Part shown: in pieces, positions 11,380 through 22,888 of the stretch
How the letters are laid out: each line of letters opens with the position of its first letter
How positions within the stretch are numbered: the first letter of the stretch is position 1
Assembly: GCA_037176905.1 (NCBI GenBank)
Contig: JBBBWG010028089.1
Coordinates: 156,506 to 220,505 of the forward strand
Origin: Azolla pinnata
Lineage: Eukaryota; Streptophyta; Polypodiopsida; Salviniales; Salviniaceae
Direction of reading: 5' to 3'
Length of the DNA: 64,000 nucleotides
Made by a program: the position numbers and the translations under genes
Notes under the pieces: model-generated
The model's input: the letters and a program-made list of their open reading frames with translations, nothing else
The model's database searches: none
What the model was told of the DNA's origin: nothing

Positions 11380-12110
11380 CTTTGTCTTTCCATGACTTTG
11401 GCAAACACCTATTCCTTCATGGCTTTGGCAACTGCTTTTGCTTGATGAGATTTTGCACTGTTGGTTCTCTTCAACAACACTTGTTTTACTGCTGGTTTTC
11501 CACAGTATTCACCTACCAGTTTTTTGTCTTCACCAGGATTTACTCACAGTCTTGTCTTCAACTGCATTTACTGGGGTTGCTGCCGATACTTCAGGAATAT
11601 AGAGCAGTCATGAACACTTCCAGCTTCTCCAAAGGAAACGATTCCTTTTGGCCTTTTCATGAGTAGATCAATTCTCCATCCTCTCTTGATGGTAAATTTT
11701 TTTCTTCCTTCAAGCCTTGAGAACAGTTATTGCTTGATCAAATTCCACACTGATTATCTTCACCAGGATTTACTGGGGCTGCTTCTTCAAAACTGAAGAC
11801 GCAGCATTTCCTGCATCTAAGTTGTGGCATCTTTTACAAGCAAAGCAATCCACTTCATTCTTTGTTATCGTTTCTTCAATTCACAAATCGGAAACTGTCG
11901 TTTCGCGATTGTTGAAGTTTCACACTGATTGAGAATTCGCCGGGATTTACCTGAGTGTTCATGAGTAGGTGTATTCATTTCAACCGTTTCAAAACTCTTT
12001 GGTAAGGATATAATCCATTCCAATCTTTATGGTAGTTTCTTCATTCAAGGCATGGGAACTGTTTTATTTAGACTGCTGAAAATTCACTGTTTTCTGTGTT
12101 CACTAGCACT
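11380..12110. repeat. Degenerate tandem repeat overlapping the last exon of the MGGC gene
   Basis: A recurring block reads roughly TTCTTC, TTCAAG, GGGAACTGTT, TTGATxAAATT, CACACTGATT and CACCAGGATTTACTGGGG. Its last word is seen at about 11532, 11761, 11938 and, more altered, 12101, giving spacings of about 160-230 bp. The block at 12101 contains the stop codon of the minus-strand gene that starts at 14177. The other copies could be decayed or alternative terminal exons of that gene. Confidence 0.5.
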
Positions 12111-14177
12111 TGCTGGGGGAGTCATGATCACCGGCCTTTATTTCAGCTTCTGTGATTGAAACCTCTGGTACGCCTCCTGTAAGAAACATCAGTACAAATT
12201 AGTTATTACCATGTATTGTAGTCCAGAAAAACATTGTTCTGAATTAGAACACATCCTTACCGTAATCAGTCACAATTTTGCTGGAGTTCGAACAATGGAA
12301 ATGCCGACGATATCCGCTGGTAATTTGTTCATTCATAATTCTGTCGTCAGTTTTTGTCTCAGCCTCAGGCTCTTCATTGAGGACATAACCAGATTCACCT
12401 GCTGCATGGCTCTCATTTTGTATATTGGGAAAACATTGGCCAGTATCAAATCTTACAGAGCTTTTCCCCTCAAGAGATTTGTACTCTTTGTCAGATCTCT
12501 GAGACTGAACCGCGCTTATTACGTTTTGAGATTCACGAGCTTCATACATCGAGGGCTTGTACAAGATTCGCCGATCAGGTGCCAAAATGCTACTATCACT
12601 AATGGGTTGATCCAACTCATCATCATATGTTCCAATAGCCCCATCATCTGAAGTTTTTTGTTCCGTTTCAGTTGCCTCACTTGGCTGAGTTGAACCTATC
12701 TGTGATGGTGGATGGTTCAGGAAATTGCCATATTCAACATGCTCGACATGCTTCATTACATCAACAACAGCAGTATCTTCAGCACATTCTTGGCCATGAT
12801 CCTCTACATCAGATAACTGGATAGAAGCTTCCAATCGGTCATGCTTCATCATCACTACCTGAAGTGCGGAGATATCCTCACCGTGCCCTTTAACATGATC
12901 ATGAACAAGAGGAGAAACATCTTCTACATTTCCTGGTTTAACGTCAAAATCAAATTCTGACGCTTCTCCAACAGACTTTGGTCTGGAATCATTGAGTTCA
13001 GAAACTTGAACACAAGGCGGAACTACGGTGTTTGCAAATTCGGTTGTTTCAGATCCGGTGGTAACGATGGGCTGCTCGAGAACCTCCTCCATATCTGTGT
13101 TTTCACCACGAATTTCTTCAAGTTTCGCCCTCTGGGGTTCATACATTATTCGTTGAAGTGTTTGCTTAACCATCTCTGGATTCTCTACACCGGTGCTCGA
13201 GAATCGATCTGGTTTTGCTTTTCTTTCTGATTCCGAGGATGTTGATGAGGCTTGGTAGGTGCTGAGGTCCTTGAATTCCTTCACATATTTCAAGTCAAGC
13301 GGATGTTGCAGCAATTGCTGCAGAGTTGGTCCGATGCCGATGATGCTCACCTGGTCGTCTATCTTATGCTACACAAACAATCAAATGAAGCATCAGCCAC
13401 AAAGACCACCCAGCGCACAATACAGCTTCAAAAATCCAAACTGTGTATACAGCCACAAGGTAATCCAAAATAGTGCTTTTTGATTCAGGATTAGGATTAG
13501 GGTTAGGGTTAGGGTTTGGAGTGGAGTCGGCAATCTCCAGAACACTTAAACTAGGGTTAAGGGATTACATACATACATCTATATACATCTATCTATCTAT
13601 CTATCCATCCATCTATTTGGAGTTTAAAACTAGGGTTTAGGGATTACATACATACATACATCTATCTGAGTGGGCAAACTGCAGAACACTTAGACTAGGG
13701 TTTAGGGATTACATACATACATCTGTATACATCTATCTGAGTGGGCAAACTGCAGAACACTTAGACGAGGGTTTAGGGATTACATACAATACATCTATAT
13801 CTATCTATCTATCTATCTATCTACCTATTCATCTATTTTGAGTTTGAAACTAGGGTTTAGGGGGTTACATATATATACAGCTATATCAAATCCATCCGCC
13901 AATCTTTCTGTCAATCCATCTATATGCACAGATACATAGAGTGAGATTAGTTGCATACCTCAACAAACAAGCTCTTTAGAGTCCTCCTGCTTCTGTTTGG
14001 TTTATCAATAGCTTTACTCTTCTTCCCCCCAACATCAACATCATCATCATCATCATCAGCACCATCAGTATCATCATCATGCCCATATTCTTCTATTTCT
14101 TCCTCTGGCTCAGAGATGGGCAATGGAGCCTTGAGATCTTGCTCATCTGTCAGAGGCTTACTGGAGCACCCACCCAT
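12103..14177 (-). CDS. Acidic, probably myristoylated/palmitoylated protein of unknown function
   Basis: Three exons on the minus strand, 14177-13959, 13368-12261 and 12176-12103, join in phase to 466 residues. The N terminus MGGCSSK is a textbook N-myristoylation site (Gly2, Ser at position 6) with an adjacent Cys for palmitoylation, so plasma-membrane attachment is likely. Residues 10-60 are rich in Asp and Glu, including a seven-residue acidic run, followed by a basic NRSRRTLKSLF. The long middle exon is hydrophilic, low in aromatic residues and probably disordered, with repeated E/V/D-rich segments and few conserved-looking motifs. A nearby upstream Met (14189) is possible, but the acylation motif argues for 14177. 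The last exon gives only 24 residues and lies in a degenerate repeat. AAACCCTAA motifs occur in the upstream leader region. Gene and frame are well supported; no family assigned. Confidence 0.8.
13487..13885. repeat. TTAGGG run and 65-85-bp repeats in intron 1 of the MGGC gene
   Basis: A short (TTAGGG)n run at about 13490-13518 is followed by five copies of a unit containing CTAGGGTTTAGGGATTACAT, (CATA)n and GAGTGGGCAAACTGCAGAACA. Copies start near 13551, 13630, 13695, 13766 and 13850. Length differences come mainly from the tetranucleotide part (CATC/TATC). Confidence 0.9.
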
Positions 14178-15157
14178 TCTTCTAAACACAAGTGTTTCTC
14201 CTCTCTATTTCAACTCTCTACCATAAGAAAAGAAGACACAATACATATTCCCTGCTATTGCTATTGCTATTGCTATTGCTATTGATTCCCCTCTGTCTGT
14301 TTGTTACTCTTTACAATAATCACTCTTCACCTCTGCACAAAACCCTAATTGCACCTGCAAGAGTATTTCTCTATCCTCAGTCCTGATTTTTGCTTCCAAG
14401 ATGAAGCTCTGTTTTCCTCTTCACAGCACCCCAAGCCCACACAATGAAAGAGAAACCTCTGCTTCTTGCTTCCCTCAGCTTCTTTCTGCCTTTCTTGGTT
14501 TGTACAACTACCAAAAATCTGCTCTTTTTCTCTTCTTCACAAGAAAGGCTCAAATCACACAGAGGAACTTCAGCTTTTGCTCCCGGAGAGAAACCCTAAA
14601 CTCTGAATTCCTCTTTCTTCCTCCCAACTACACACACAAAGCAGAAAACTGAAACCCTAAACCCCAAATTCCTCCTCCTTCCTCCAACTACACCGACACA
14701 CACGCATTTATATACAGAAAACTGTTCTAATCATACAGGGAAAATTCCTCCTAACCCAATTTAGAACTGTCGGAGTCTCTTTGTCTCTTAGCCCTTCTTC
14801 GTCCTCAGGCTAATCCATGCTATTGTTGCCCACAAAGTCAGAGAAATCTGGCTATACATAGCACATAAAAATAATCAGATTTAGCCATCGGATGAGGATC
14901 CGAGATATTCTTGGAGATGCAAGTTTCCAAGGAAATCTTCAGTATGAGCTGGGCTAATCCTCTCTCCTCTTTTTCTCCTGTCTTTTCCATCAGAAAAAGG
15001 TGCGCGAGCTTGAATGACAAAGAGAAACCCATGTGATTGATTCTCCGTGTCACATCGTGTTGATACAGCCCTGATTTCCATCAGCCTCGAGCTCTTCTTC
15101 TCGCTCGCGGCTTCCATTGTTCCTGTAGTCTTCTCAAAAGTACTACTCTTGTTTGAT
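14178..15157. other. Upstream region of the MGGC gene
   Basis: Holds a (TATTGC)n hexamer run at 14252-14284 and AAACCCTAA telo-box motifs at about 14340, 14592 and 14652, in the plus orientation. TC-rich sequence and a stretch at 14880-15060 show no gene I can support. Confidence 0.5.
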
Positions 15158-15160
15158 TCG

Positions 15161-15249
<89 letters not shown>

Positions 15250-15262
15250 AGAGAGAAGAGAG
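15158..15262. repeat. (GA)n microsatellite
   Basis: About 100 bp of almost pure GA dinucleotides. It is followed within 40 bp by CTAAACCCTAACCCTAAACT, a telomere-like word. Confidence 0.97.
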
Positions 15263-15761
15263 AATACTCTCTCAGAACCCCCTCTAAACCCTAACCCTAA
15301 ACTTGAGATCATTGAGAGATCTCAAAGAAAGAAGCATCATCATTGTCCGTGATGCAAGCCCATCGATTGTCCATTGCAAGCAAACGAGTTACCATGACTG
15401 CGCTGTTTCAATCCCTGCCTGATTTTGTAGACCGTTTCTTTCTAGTGAATGAGCTGCTAGCAATTGCATCCCTGTGTTTTCCTTTACAAGATATAGCTTT
15501 CACGGAGGAAAAGCCCGTGCAAAGCTTTCATCAGACCCATGCGTTTTTGCAAAGCTGCAAATCTCTGAAGCCGAGAAAAACAAAAACAAAAGGAAAAAAA
15601 GAACATGTGTTTGGTGATTCTGATGCAATCTGAGTTGCATATGCACAGGTGATGGACGTTGTTGATGATGACGAATTGGAGGGTGTGGCTACAGTCTTCC
15701 TACTGTAGAGGGATTAGACCGATTCAGCGCTGCTGCTATCACGACAACAGTTAATCTGAGA

Positions 15762-16500
15762 AGGCCAGAATTGCATTTCTGCACCAGTTTCTCAGCGTTC
15801 TTGAGGATGAGGAATGCAGATCCGACCNNNNNNNNNNNNNNNNNNNNNNNNNNNNNNNNNNNNNNNNNNNNNNNNNNNNNNNNNNNNNNNNNNNNNNNNN
15901 NNNNNNNNNNNNNNNNNNNNNNNNNNNACAGTTTGTGCTCATCAAGGACCCAGAATGGCATTGGCGGTGTTTCTGCACCAGTTCTCAGAATTCTTGAGGA
16001 TGATCAATGCAGATCCGAACATAGTTTGTGCTCATCAAGGACCCAGAATGGCATTGGCGGTGTTTCTGCACCAGTTCTCAGAATTCTGGAGGATGATCAA
16101 TGCAGATCTGAACACAGTTTGTGCTCATCAAGGACCCAGAATGGCATTGGCGGTGTTTCTGCACCAGTTCTCAGAATTCTTGAGGATGATGAATGCAGAT
16201 CCGAACACAGTTTGTGCTCATCCAAGGACCCAGAATCTCAGAATTCTTGAGGATGATGAATGCAGATCCGAGCACAGTTTGTGCTCATCAAGGACCCAGA
16301 ATGGCATTGGCGGTGTTTCTGCACCAGTTCTCAGCATTCTTGAGGATGATGAATGCAGATCCGATCATAGTTTGTGCCCATCAAGGACCCAGAATAGCAT
16401 TGATGGAACTTCTGCGCAGGTTCTCAGCATGCTTGAGAATGATCAATGCAGATCTGAACACAGTTTGTGCTCATCAAGGACCCAGACAGGCAATTTCAAC
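15762..16500. repeat. 93-bp tandem repeat with open frames (31-residue period)
   Basis: Seven visible copies begin at GTTTGTGC: 15931, 16024, 16117, 16210, 16277, 16370 and 16463. The spacing is exactly 93 bp except for one 67-bp copy that has lost an internal block. Because 93 is divisible by three, two plus-strand frames stay open: one repeats VCAHQGPRMALAVFLHQFSE, the other SLCSSRTQNGIGGVSAPVL. The short copy shifts the frame by one base, so neither reading runs intact through all copies, and I do not call a gene. A gap hides the first copies. Confidence 0.93.
15828..15927. other. Assembly gap (100 N)
   Basis: Exactly 100 N inside the 93-bp array. The size is probably arbitrary, so the copy number is unknown. 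Confidence 0.99.
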
Positions 16501-16599
16501 TGAAATCTATCTCAGACTAGAGAATTCAAGGGCAATATTGTCTACCTTTGTATGTGCATTGCCATTGATCCTTGAGCTGAGGTTTTTGTACAAATTTTC

Positions 16600-17065
16600 T
16601 TGCAAAGATGCGATTTGGGCTCCTCAAGCTTCTGCGGCGTTCCTCGATCGAATTTGTTGAAAGAAGAAAGGCTTTAATCGCAGATTCGATCGTGACAAGT
16701 ATGTGTAGAGCAAAGGTGCGATTTGGGCATTGCGTTTTTCGATCAGATTTGTTGAACGAAGAAAGGCTTAATCGTACATCGTTATTGTAGATTCGATCTC
16801 AACGATCTATGGAGCGAACGTGCAATTTGGGCAATGTGTTTCTCGATCGGGTTTTATTAAAAGAAGAAAGGCCGGATCGCAAATTCGAGCACCACGATCT
16901 GTAGGGCAAAGATTTCTCGATCGGGTTTTATTTAAAAGAAGAAATGCTCAATCGCAGATTCGATCACAACGATGTGCAGAGCAAAGATGCGATTTGGGCA
17001 TTCCGTTTCTCGATCGAGTTTTTAATCAAAAGAAGAAAGGCTTGTCTTCCGACTCCAAAGCTCGA
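16600..17065. repeat. 75-108-bp degenerate tandem repeat
   Basis: Five copies of a unit with GCAAAGATGCGATTTGGGC, then TTTCTCGATCG, then AGAAGAAAGGCT and TCGCAGATTCGA. They begin near 16602, 16710, 16814, 16906 and 16981. This family differs from the 93-bp array immediately to the left. Confidence 0.85.
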
Positions 17066-18275
17066 ACATTCAAGTAAAGTGAGTAAACCATGTCTCACAA
17101 TACAACTCACCATGGCCTCGATATAAGATTTTCCGACAAGCCCATCAACACCAACATTAAAACCTGTTTTGAGAAGGTCCAAGCTTTATGCTAAGTTCAA
17201 ATTGCACCTTGAGACATGCAATTCCAGCCGCAATTCGTTTGAACCTTCACAGATGAAGTTATATATATAAAGCAATGATTCCAGCCACGCATTATACGTA
17301 TCTATGGTCCCATCTCAAATGATCTATGATATCATTGGGTTGCACTAGAAAAGTTACCCGAAGCTATATATTAAAGAATGATTCCATCCTAATTATCGAG
17401 CTAGCTGTTAACCATCATCTTCGACAAGAGATTACACTTTGCATTGAAAATATCCATTCGGTGGCCAAAGGTGACTACTTATAGACAATGATGTTTTTCA
17501 ATTGTTCCTTGTTGGCATATGGAGAAATTCCCACTTATGCACAGCTTCAAGCTGACAGGATGAATCAAGAATTTCCAAAAGACAATGGAACGGTTTATTA
17601 CATCAATTTTAAGCTTTCGCAGCCCAAAAACAGAATCTATGAAATATGATTAAGAATCGACTGCAATCAACTCGTTTCCAGAACACCCACACACACCTTT
17701 TGAAATAGCAAACATAATACCCACAAACATAGGATCTATATGTTTTGGTTCATCGTATAAGCATTTTCAGAAGGATAATACAGAATCTCACTATCGATGT
17801 TGACTAACCTCTTTGACAAGATCAAAGTGTGAAAGTGCTTACCAACATAATTACAAGTGCTGTAGATGAGTTGGAGTGTGTCATCGTACGGAAGAATAAG
17901 ATTTCCATGTGCACAATCTTACAGGCGTTAACCAAGAAAATCAAACAAAAATCTGTACACATATTTAACCAGTTTGTAAATGATTTCTTAGATGAAACCA
18001 GCTACCAGCTGAATAAACAAAAACTTCCCAGTCAGAATGTAACAAGAGCCCAACATTCATCTCACGTGAATTTCTGAGCAAATGAAAAGGAAGAAATATT
18101 TGAAGAGAAGGCACAAGCGGCATTTCAGAGATCCTACGTTAATAGGTTTTATGACATTTGAGTGATATTTATCGACAGCAGCATCACAAATGAATCAAAA
18201 CAACTTATGACAAATGTTTAACTTCGTTTCCATTAGCAAGATAATACCAAAACAATTCTAGAGGAATTAAAAATA
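17066..18275. other. Intergenic, nothing recognised
   Basis: AT-rich DNA between the tandem arrays and the 3' end of SKP1. No convincing gene, RNA or repeat. Part of the right end is presumably the SKP1 3' UTR. Confidence 0.5.
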
Positions 18276-20461
18276 TCACTCAAATGCCCACTGGTTTTCC
18301 CGCCTAACCTCCTCCTCTTCCTCGGGAGTGAAATCATTCTTTATGTTGAATGTCTTTCTTATCTCCTCAGGTGTCTTTCCTTTAATCATATCAGCAACTG
18401 TTTGACAAGTGAGATCAAGAAGGCTCTTGATGTTGAGGTAGTTGGCAGCCTGAGATAACATACTCAAAATTAGTTAATCTGAGCGAAAATTTTATACACA
18501 AATTGGTAGAAGGGATTACCCAAACCATACACTACAGCCACACTACTGCAGTTAATAGACTAAATTAGCAACCTAATCTGAATGAGAACTTTAAAGACCA
18601 ACGGTGCAAAGGATTATCCAAACGATATATTTATACTTGGTACAATCAACTATACAAAACAGCTTCCATACATTTCCATAAAGAAAACATTTTAGGCAGC
18701 TTCCTGCAGCAAATAAGATCAGTGAAGCATAAATGGTGGAATGTCTCATAATTTACTAGAACTCAGCAGATGTAGCCTATGAGGATTGCAAACTAAAGCT
18801 ACTTGGATGTCATGTGGAGAAAAACTTCTGTGGGGCTTGCTACAACAATAATGAGATGAAAACAGCAAAAAGCATGCTTGTGAAGAAAATTCTTGTAAAA
18901 TAGAAAGGCATATTAATTCCCCCTACTTGTGGAACAGCATTATATGAACATTACCACTCTGACACATTCAACTAGTATAATGCCAGCAATATTGGAAATC
19001 AACATTGAAATGAGAGTGTACACGCAATGTTCAATCATGCCTCCTAATAGCTAATCTACTTGTGTCCAATAAACATGTACAAAAAGACCACAAATACAAA
19101 TTCGTGCACAGATAAGGAGAAAGTATTCAGCTCAAATAAGAGGAACAGAAGTTTACACAATGCATTCATTTTATCTACAAATGAACTTTCTCCTGGAAAA
19201 CAAGAATGCAAAAAACAGCCATGCATATACTGTCACTCAGGGGACGTCTTTCTTCCTTTAACTCTTTCATCTTATAACACTACATGCCCATTCTAGAATC
19301 TTCAACTACCAGGAAAGCTGAGACACGTCATATGTTTTAAAAACTTTAATGGCCAGAATTCCAATTTCAATCCATTCCCAGACACACTTGGCCAATGCAA
19401 TCTAACCCTAAACCCTCACGCAAACAGTTTCAGGGCCTTCCATTGTCACTTGCTCTACACTGACATTGAAATTTGTTTTGCCAGACTTTGATAGACCGTT
19501 GCAATGCTACAATTTCTGATCTAAGTATCAGCAACAGCCTCGATCCAATCTACTTGAGAAACATCAAACTCGCTAGCAAGCCAAGCTGCTCTGAATCGAG
19601 GCTGAAGCCAAGCCATGGCCATGGAAACTGATTCCTGCCCTTCAAGCTTGAGCCGACATCACGCCGCTCTGCCTACACCAAGTTGAGCTGCAGCTCATCA
19701 ACTGAAGCCATAAGCTTGTCGATTCTTAGAATTCACCTACAAATCTGGATGGAATATGCTTGCATTTCATTCCTTTTATAGACCAATCCAGAGATTGTTG
19801 AAATAATCCTTCCACACAAATCATACCAGGCTATTTTGGTATAATTTAAAGACTATCCCAGGAAACGAGTAGCAAAATCTAAATTTGACAAGTATGGAGA
19901 AGACTGTTGTTCACAAAATAGAATTGAAAGTAATTAATGGAGATAAGATCAAACACGATCAAACGAATGAACGCTGAAGGCATGAAAGGATGAGACAATG
20001 CAGGCAACACATACTGAAGATAACAACAAACAGGAAACGAATATCGAGGCCCAGGATTCCATGGCTTTTGGACACACCAGGACGAAATCAGACGGAAACA
20101 AGTAAAGCTGCACAAATTATGCAGGCGAAGGGAGAAAGGAAACGGAGTGGCACACCAGGATAAGGTCGAACAGCGTGGCTTGATCGACCTTGACGAATTC
20201 GGCGTCCCATTCCCTGACATCCTCATCGGGAAGCGCAGGCTTGTCGTCGCCGATCCTGGGGGCCTCGAGGGCATGGTAGCGGCAGTAGACGATGACCTTG
20301 GACAAGATCGCGCTGGAGACGTTGAGGAGAGGGATGACGAAATCGGAGCCGGTGTCCTCGACCATGTCCTTGATGGTCTGGGACTGGAACGCGACGATCT
20401 CCTCGACCTCGAAGAGCTCGTCGTCAGAGGCCTTGAGCTTCACCTTCTTGTCCCTGGACAT
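18276..20461 (-). CDS. SKP1: SKP1, SCF ubiquitin ligase adaptor
   Basis: Two exons, 20461-20156 and 18449-18276, encode 159 residues, the usual SKP1 length. SKP1 links cullin-1 to F-box proteins in the SCF E3 ubiquitin ligase. The N-terminal POZ-like part (about residues 5-66) begins [20 protein letters not shown] and includes QTIKDMVED and [15 protein letters not shown]. The C-terminal F-box-binding part (about 84-159) includes [60 protein letters not shown] and the invariant terminus ENQWAFE. The 1,706-bp intron sits at the position typical of plant SKP1 genes (after FDLIL). The ATG lies directly after a CCCTAA array in the leader. All key residues are present, so it should be functional. 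Confidence 0.97.
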
Positions 20462-20463
20462 GG

Positions 20464-20489
20464 CGAGGGTTAGGGTTAGGGTTAGGGTT
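20464..20489 (-). promoter_or_regulatory. Telo-box array in the SKP1 5' leader
   Basis: In the sense direction the leader reads (CCCTAA)n and ends three bases before the ATG. AACCCTA telo-boxes are common in the leaders and promoters of plant genes expressed in dividing cells. That the run acts in this way here is inference. Confidence 0.6.
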
Positions 20490-20836
20490 TCGGGTCTGTG
20501 TCTGCAGAAGGCGAGAACAGGCGCGAGGAATTGTAAATAAATTATTAATATTTAATATTCCGGAAAATTACCGGGGAAAAAAAAAAACCATTAACTGCAA
20601 ATTATAAATTAAATCACGCTTAAAAAAAAAACGCCAGTTGAAATCCGGAAACTGCCAAATTAACGCCTGATCTTGTCTTTGATTAAGGATTCGGCATCAG
20701 AAACTGCCAGATTAGCGCCTAATCTCGTCTTCGCTTCAGGATTCAACATCGGCTGAATCACCGGATCAGAGTCTTTGGAAACATATTAGAATCGCCGGAT
20801 TAGCTGTTATCTTCCGTTTCGCAAATGCATGTTCGT

Positions 20837-21160
20837 ATTAGGGTTAGGGTTAGGGTTAGGGTTAGGGTTGGGGTTAGGGTTGGGGTCAGGGTTAGGGTTA
20901 AGGTTAGGGTTTCGGGTCTGTGTCTGCAGAAGGCGAGGAACAAGGTTAGGGATAGGGTTAAGGTTAGGGTTTCGGGTCTGTGTCTGTAGAAGGCGAGGAA
21001 CAATGTTAGGGTTAGGGTTAGGGTTAAGGTTAGGGTTTCGGGTCTGTGCCTATAGAAGGCGAGGAACGAGGTTAGGGTTAGGGTTAGGGTTAAGGTTAGG
21101 GTTTCGGGTCTATGTCTACAGAAGGCGAGGAACAAGGTTAGGGCTAGGGTTAGGGTTTCG
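20837..21160. repeat. TTAGGG-based minisatellite with hexamer length steps
   Basis: Five copies of TTCGGGTCTGTG...GAAGGCGAGGAAC joined by TTAGGG runs of different length. The TTCGGG words begin at 20911, 20971, 21037, 21103 and 21157. The spacings are therefore 60, 66, 66 and 54 bp, all multiples of six. Confidence 0.93.
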
Positions 21161-21810
21161 GGTCCGTGCCTGCAGAAGGCGAGGAACAGGCGCGAGAATG
21201 ATGGTTTAATTGTAATAAATTATTAATATTTATTTCGGAGATTTACTCAAAAAAAAAAACCGCCTAACCAAATTTGTAAATTACGCTTTCAAAACGACTG
21301 CTGAAATCAGAAGCTACCAAATTAACGCCTACTCTTGTCTTCGCTCAAGGATTCAACATCGGCTGAATCACCACAGGTTTAATCCCTGAGCACAATAAGA
21401 AGGTTTGCGTTTGGAAACATATTAGAATCACCAGATTAGTTGTTATCTTCTGTTTCGCAAATGTATGTTTGTATTAGGATTAGGGTTAGGGTTAGGGTTT
21501 TGGGTTTGTGTTTGCAGAAGGCGAGGAACAGGCGCGAGAACGATGGTTTAATTATTAACATTTATTTCAAAGAATTGCCAAAATAAAAAAACGGCCAACC
21601 GAATTCGTAAATTACGCTTTAAAAACTACCGTTGAAATCAGAAGCTACCAAATTAACGCCTAATCTTGTCTTTGCTCAAGGATTCAACATCGGCTGAATC
21701 ACCACAGGTGTAATCCCTTGAGCACAATAAAAACATTTGCGTCTGGAAACATGTTAGAATCGCCAGATTGGTTGGCATCTTCCTTTTCGCAAAATGCATG
21801 TTTGTATTAG

Positions 21811-22088
21811 AATAACATGAGAATGCGAAAGAAAAATAAATAAATAAAAACCCTTGTGATCGAAACAAATTACTTTAAAAGCCATGATATGGCAAAGGTT
21901 AACTTTCGAATGTGCTGCAATACGAAACGACATAAATCTAACTCACGGCATTCTCATACAACATAATTATTGAAAACTATCAAATCGACGTTCTTTTTAT
22001 TTTTACTTTTATTTTTATTTTAAATATATGTTTGTATTAAAATAACATGACAATACAAAAAAACCTTTGATATTGAAACTATTACTAG

Positions 22089-22120
<32 letters not shown>

Positions 22121-22888
22121 CTTCTTCTTCTTCTTTATTCTTCGTCGTATACAATGATGGAAGTCCTTAGAAGATGAGACTTGTGTTTCCATGGTTGGTG
22201 GTGGTCCTGAGGAGCTGATGAACAACCACACCCACCTTGACCGACTGTATTTGATAAGGGCTATATACCTGTCAAAGTGCAACACCGCCTTGATCACTGG
22301 CGTAAGGCTTTTTTTGCCAGTGATTCAATGAGTGGATTCTTCTAGAAAACGACAGTTGCGGATGCGAATACGTGCAACAACAATTCCTTCCTTTCACGTA
22401 TGCGCTTTTCCGGACACTAGAGGAGAACCACATGATCTTTTTTCACATACATCAAACAGAAACAGATCGTTGTTTCTTCAAGTATGAGGTCGAACAATCA
22501 CAGCTACTATGGAGGGTAAACAAATCTCTGTTTTCTCATCGGCATTCGCACTAATTAAACTGTAACCTTGATTGCCCCTGATATAACTATCAGGCACGCT
22601 AATACATTAATCTCCACCTAATTTGTATAGCTTGCTAACTAATCTCCCAATCAATCAATTATGCATTGCTAAAATTAGGGTCTAGCCAAATTAGAGGTTA
22701 ATTGATAATGGTGCAAATTCTTTGAGAATGCTCCAGCTACATTATATAATTAACAATAATTACATCAGGTGATTGAGAGGGTGACATAAGTGCATCGAGT
22801 GTAATGAAGATTATGGCTTAATTAGCAGTACTAAGACTAGACGTTAATTTTTTTTAATTTATAGTTTTATTGAAGACAATATCATTCT
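21811..22888. other. Intergenic with (TTC)n
   Basis: AT-rich sequence with a (TTC)n run at about 22091-22136. No gene seen. Confidence 0.6.

Larger units (their letters stand above)
20464..21810. repeat. Amplified SKP1 leader/promoter unit (three large copies)
   Basis: The unit next to SKP1 (about 20467-20836) consists of a TTAGGG run, then GTTTCGGGTCTGTGTCTGCA, GAAGGCGAGAACAGGCGCGA, AATAAATTATTAATATT, an A-run, AAATTAACGCC, GGATTCAACATCGGCTGAAT and CGCAAATGCATG. It recurs at about 21157-21477 and 21478-21810 in the same order and orientation. SKP1 coding sequence is not included. Two weaker echoes of its outer edge (TGTTTGTATTA, AATAACATGA) occur at about 21800 and 22030. Confidence 0.88.

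Noticed and set aside
15352-15633. 93-residue plus frame starting MQAHRLSIASKRV
   Set aside because: Plausible composition, but no homology I recognise and no supporting splice or leader signal; left uncalled.
15762-16500. CRISPR-like array
   Set aside because: Units are 93-bp head-to-tail without distinct spacers, and the genome is a plant's.
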